From Deltaproteobacteria bacterium (lineage in GTDB: Bacteria > Bdellovibrionota > JAJCYS01): a DNA stretch of 42,901 nt. The notes beneath the pieces were generated by a model that saw only the letters and a program-made list of their open reading frames with translations, was not told the DNA's origin and searched no databases. Where the stretch lies: NCBI GenBank assembly GCA_029262815.1, contig JAJCYS010000009.1, positions 1-42,901 of the forward strand, given 5' to 3'. A program made the position numbers and the translations under genes. Below, piece after piece: positions 40,476-42,901 of the stretch; positions within the stretch are counted from its first letter, which is position 1; every line of letters starts with the position of its first letter.

Positions 40476-41441
40476 TCACTCATCTAAATTAGCAAGCTCC
40501 TCTTTGATCAGAGCGATTTTATCTGTGATTTTTATGCCTCTTGTTTCAAGAGCCCCGACAGCTTTTTGGAAGTCGATTTTTGTAGTTCCTATTTTTCCTT
40601 TCTCTTTAGCTGCGTCAAATGCCTTTTTCGCTAGGTTTTTTGCATTTACTAGACCCTGAAACTCTTTTTCTAATTCAGCGATATTCTTTTTGAGTTTTTG
40701 AATATCTTCTTTCTCCATCTCTTTTATATCTTCTTTATTGAAGGGTCTAAGACCAGCCAAAGAAGCGACAGCTCCTTCACTCTTTTGGGCATCTTCTAAC
40801 GAATCGACCTTAATCATGGATCCTTTCTTCTTTAAATTAGGGCTTCGTCTCTTTTTTTTGTGGCCCTTAGACTTGGCGAAGTTGATGGTTCCATCATTGA
40901 TACTTTCAACGAAGAAATCAAAACTATAAAAAATTCCTTCATTGGATTCATCAATAGACCCAGCGATATCTTCACAAATAATATTGAACATTAAGTCCTG
41001 AACCAGAAGACTATTTTTGGCACTTGGATGTTTGCTTGAGTCAGCAATCGTTCCACCCATAATTTTGGATTCGCATGTTTTAATTTCACTATCTTTTGTC
41101 TTTTTGTACGAAAGGATATACGAACCGCCGAAGGTAATTCCTTCCCCATCAGACACTACTAATTTTAATACAGGATGTAGGGCGACTTCTTTTTCCTGTT
41201 TTTTTTCTTTCTCGAGTAATTGGACTTTAACATCTAAAAAGGGTCCTTGAACTTGAAAAAACGTGGGCTTATTCAGGAGGTCTTTCAATTGGTCAAGTAA
41301 CTGAGTTCTCGTGACTTGTGTGACTTCTTTTCCTTTATTTACACCACCTGACCCTGATTTTTTACTACATCCAGTCATCATGAAAGATAAACAAAGCGTC
41401 AGTCCGAGTGCAGTCAAAAACTTATTTTTTGAACATTTCAT
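40476..41441 (-). CDS. Lipoprotein with C-terminal coiled coil
   Basis: The start at 41441 is fixed by AAGGAG eight bases before it and by the signal MKCSKNKFLTALGLTLCLSF followed by the lipobox MTGC; ten further residues upstream are not needed. After a Ser/Gly linker comes a beta-rich globular part (about 60-200: FFQVQGPFLDVKVQLLEKE, GGSYILSYKKTKDSE, EGIFYSFDFFVES), then a basic patch (KGHKKKRRSPNLKKKG) and a coiled coil to the end (IQKLKKNIAELEKEFQGL). No family recognised. Convergent with the HEAT lipoprotein, 39 bp apart. Confidence 0.75.
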   Translation of the reverse strand: MKCSKNKFLTALGLTLCLSFMMTGCSKKSGSGGVNKGKEVTQVTRTQLLDQLKDLLNKPTFFQVQGPFLDVKVQLLEKEKKQEKEVALHPVLKLVVSDGEGITFGGSYILSYKKTKDSEIKTCESKIMGGTIADSSKHPSAKNSLLVQDLMFNIICEDIAGSIDESNEGIFYSFDFFVESINDGTINFAKSKGHKKKRRSPNLKKKGSMIKVDSLEDAQKSEGAVASLAGLRPFNKEDIKEMEKEDIQKLKKNIAELEKEFQGLVNAKNLAKKAFDAAKEKGKIGTTKIDFQKAVGALETRGIKITDKIALIKEELANLDE

Positions 41442-41516
41442 TTCAAATCTCCTTGGAGAGTCTCTATCCATTCACACCCGTATCGGCCATTTCAATAAAA
41501 ACTAAACAAGTTTATA

Positions 41517-41562
41517 AATCTTCCAAAAGGTCTTCGTGAAATCTTCCAAAAGGTCTTCGTGA
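41517..41562. repeat. Two perfect 23-bp tandem units
   Basis: The 23-bp unit AATCTTCCAAAAGGTCTTCG plus TGA occurs at 41517-41539 and again at 41540-41562 with no difference. It lies in the 296-bp gap between the coiled-coil lipoprotein and the second exported methyltransferase gene. A perfect copy suggests a recent slippage event. Confidence 0.85.
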
Positions 41563-41606
41563 ACTTAGTTCAAATTCAGTATTAAATTTAGCCACTTATA
41601 TTTTCC

Positions 41607-41632
41607 GTAATCGATTCCTATGGCACCTTTGG
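41607..41632 (+). repeat. 26-bp direct repeat, left copy
   Basis: Begins GTAATCGATTCCTATGGCAC and ends CTTTGG. A copy with two differences lies at 42707-42732, exactly 1100 bp further on. The pair brackets the gene at 41738-42667. The right end of the repeat contains the GGCACC-type motif. Confidence 0.8.
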
Positions 41633-41737
41633 GAACTATTGATTATCTTAAAAAAATATGTGGAACAAATAAACCGATTGAATTTAAACTGATTAAATGG
41701 TAAAAATGTATTTTATTCTTATTTATAGGAGGTAGTA

Positions 41738-42667
41738 GTGGATTGGTTATTTAGGGTATCTGTTTTGTTCTTCTTAAGCTCTTTCTCACTGTCTCAAATT
41801 CAGGCTCAAGTTAATGATAGCAAACGAAAACCCATTGTTTCTGGTTCTTTGTCGTTTGTCACAGGTGAACTAAGATTTCCAACACCGTTAATATTGGGAA
41901 ATTTAGGGTTAAGTGGGTTTTTAAGTTCGGAGCAGAAGAAAGCAGTACAACTAGATACATTAATGCAACAAATATACAGTTCGGATAAAAGAAAAAATTG
42001 GCTGATTCAAGCAAGTGTCAGTACGTATAAAGGGAAATATGTATTGAGTCTTGGTGAAGGCGTAAGTGGGTTGATTCCATATTTATTGGAAAATGCTATC
42101 CAAGCATTTGGTTTGGATTTTGCCTATTATGAGATTTCTCTAGCTCCGTCAAATAAACGTACGAAACCTTTAAAAGAGTACTTAAATAGATTTGAGAAAA
42201 ATCTGATACAAGCGGATGCATCTGACCTGTCAAATGTATATATTTTATCAGATAAAAAGCTTGCATCACTCGGCGATGAAAGTTTTGATATGGTTGTATC
42301 GCATGCCATGTTAACTTCCAGCTGGAAGAAAGCTTCAAAAGTGTTGTCTGAAGGTTTTCGTGTATTAAAACCAGGAGGTACTTTTCGGACTACAATAGCA
42401 ACATATTTACATTCTGATAGAATTGCGCCAAGTAAGGCTCGAACCCATGAAGAGATTGTTAATTCGTTAAAATTTCTATTAGCGAAATCACTTCCAAGCG
42501 AAAAATATGAATACGCTATTTTTGAAGGGATGGTAGGACTTATAAGCAAGCTGTCTAAAGGGTCGGTTTATCCTTCTGATAGTTTTAAATGGAAAAAAGG
42601 AATGTTACCTCTGCCTCGTTTTCCAACAGCGCATAGAAATATATTGCTTATTATTTTTAAAAAATAA
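41738..42667 (+). CDS. Exported class I methyltransferase-fold protein (second copy type)
   Basis: Starts at GTG with a strong AGGAGG site five bases before. A signal peptide covers residues 1-24 (MDWLFRVSVLFFLSSFSLSQ, to AQ). A methyltransferase-like core follows: motif I KYVLSLGEGVSGL (100-112), an acidic second strand (AFGLDFAY), ESFDMVVSHAML-type strand 4 (SFDMVVSHAML), and the well-known GFRVLKPGGTFRTTI of class I enzymes. Motif I has SLGEGVSG in place of DxGxGxG, so SAM binding is uncertain. As for 15872-16909, export is odd for a SAM enzyme. Direct repeats flank the gene. Confidence 0.7.
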   Translation: MDWLFRVSVLFFLSSFSLSQIQAQVNDSKRKPIVSGSLSFVTGELRFPTPLILGNLGLSGFLSSEQKKAVQLDTLMQQIYSSDKRKNWLIQASVSTYKGKYVLSLGEGVSGLIPYLLENAIQAFGLDFAYYEISLAPSNKRTKPLKEYLNRFEKNLIQADASDLSNVYILSDKKLASLGDESFDMVVSHAMLTSSWKKASKVLSEGFRVLKPGGTFRTTIATYLHSDRIAPSKARTHEEIVNSLKFLLAKSLPSEKYEYAIFEGMVGLISKLSKGSVYPSDSFKWKKGMLPLPRFPTAHRNILLIIFKK

Positions 42668-42706
42668 TACTCATTCCAAAGTGTTGCACTTCAATATTGA
42701 ACTCAG

Positions 42707-42732
42707 GTAATCGATTCCTATGACACCCTTGG
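42707..42732 (+). repeat. 26-bp direct repeat, right copy
   Basis: Begins GTAATCGATTCCTATGACAC and ends CCTTGG; 24 of 26 bases equal the left copy at 41607-41632. It lies 94 bp before the transposase start and could mark a boundary of an inserted or rearranged segment. Confidence 0.8.
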
Positions 42733-42826
42733 TAAATCAGATTCGGAGGAATTGGGGACAGTGAGGTTCCTCAGAAAAGTAGACACGAAGAGTTAGATGA
42801 AATAAAAACTAACTTGGAGGAGTCAA

Positions 42827-42901
42827 ATGGCAGGAAAATACAGAATACATACAGCAGAGTTCAAGAATCAGGCTGTGGCAATGGTGATTAAAGAGAAACA
42901 G
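42827..42901 (+). CDS. IS3-type transposase OrfA, N-terminus only
   Basis: An ATG with GGAGGAG seven bases before it opens MAGKYRIHTAEFKNQAVAMV and continues to the window edge. This matches the start of the helix-turn-helix OrfA of IS3-like elements (the phrase YxxEFKxxAVxMV). The left end of the element may lie near 42755-42785, where TGAGGTTCCTCAGAAAAGTA reads like a terminal repeat, but the other end is outside the window. Confidence 0.7.
   Translation, partial: MAGKYRIHTAEFKNQAVAMVIKEKQ

Noticed and set aside
42127..42549. 140-codon minus-strand frame opposite the second exported methyltransferase
   Set aside because: Fully antisense to a gene with strong ribosome site, signal peptide and family motifs.

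Overview
This window reads as a chromosome segment of a Gram-negative bacterium. Many lipoproteins and signal peptides, a D-Ala-D-Ala ligase, a periplasmic-binding-protein ABC importer and a CCA-encoding tRNA gene all fit. Base composition is moderately to strongly AT-rich. The gene mix (giant exported HEAT-like proteins, exported hydrolase-like proteins, an orphan multi-domain histidine kinase) would suit a former-Deltaproteobacteria or Bdellovibrionota-like lineage. That placement is an inference; no marker gene settles it. || Layout. 1-5.9 kb: two exported proteins of unknown function, the last two genes of UMP synthesis (pyrE-like and pyrF, 4-bp overlap), three look-alike exported His/Arg/Tyr-rich coiled-coil proteins, and a lipoprotein. 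5.6-11.0 kb (minus strand): a five-gene ABC importer operon (binding protein, double ATPase, two permeases, exported HMA metal-binding protein), with a palindrome in its leader and a perfect 11-bp hairpin after the binding-protein gene. 11.2-15.8 kb: rarA, then deoC, a complete aldehyde dehydrogenase and a half-length aldehyde dehydrogenase without catalytic residues. The importer plus this cluster suggests uptake and breakdown of nucleosides or deoxyribose. || 15.9-19.1 kb: an exported methyltransferase-fold protein, then a coupled ATP-grasp and NAD-dependent epimerase pair. 19.2-32.5 kb: the most unusual block. It holds a 1183-residue lipoprotein and a 1898-residue exported protein, both apparently alpha-solenoid (HEAT-like). 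Around them lie two exported HExxH proteins, an exported protein with a complete JAMM (HxH-x7-SxxD) metalloprotease motif, and a small transglutaminase-like Cys-His-Asp protein. I think this may be an undescribed envelope or secreted protein-processing locus. || 32.5-35.2 kb: an orphan hybrid-sensor-like histidine kinase. 35.2-35.7 kb: non-coding, repeat-like. 35.7 kb: tRNA-Gly(GCC). 35.8-41.4 kb: a RibD-C-like reductase, an SDR, a TPR plus degenerate retropepsin protein behind ddl, a three-repeat HEAT lipoprotein and a coiled-coil lipoprotein. 41.4-42.9 kb: a repeat-rich segment with a second exported methyltransferase-like gene bracketed by 26-bp direct repeats exactly 1100 bp apart, then the start of an IS3-type transposase gene cut by the window edge. 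|| Two themes recur. About half of all proteins carry an export signal. Several housekeeping genes (rarA, deoC, the HELQH gene, the SDR, ddl) have a -10-like hexamer ending 8-9 bp before the start codon and no clear Shine-Dalgarno, which points to leaderless mRNAs, whereas most exported-protein genes have a clear Shine-Dalgarno.
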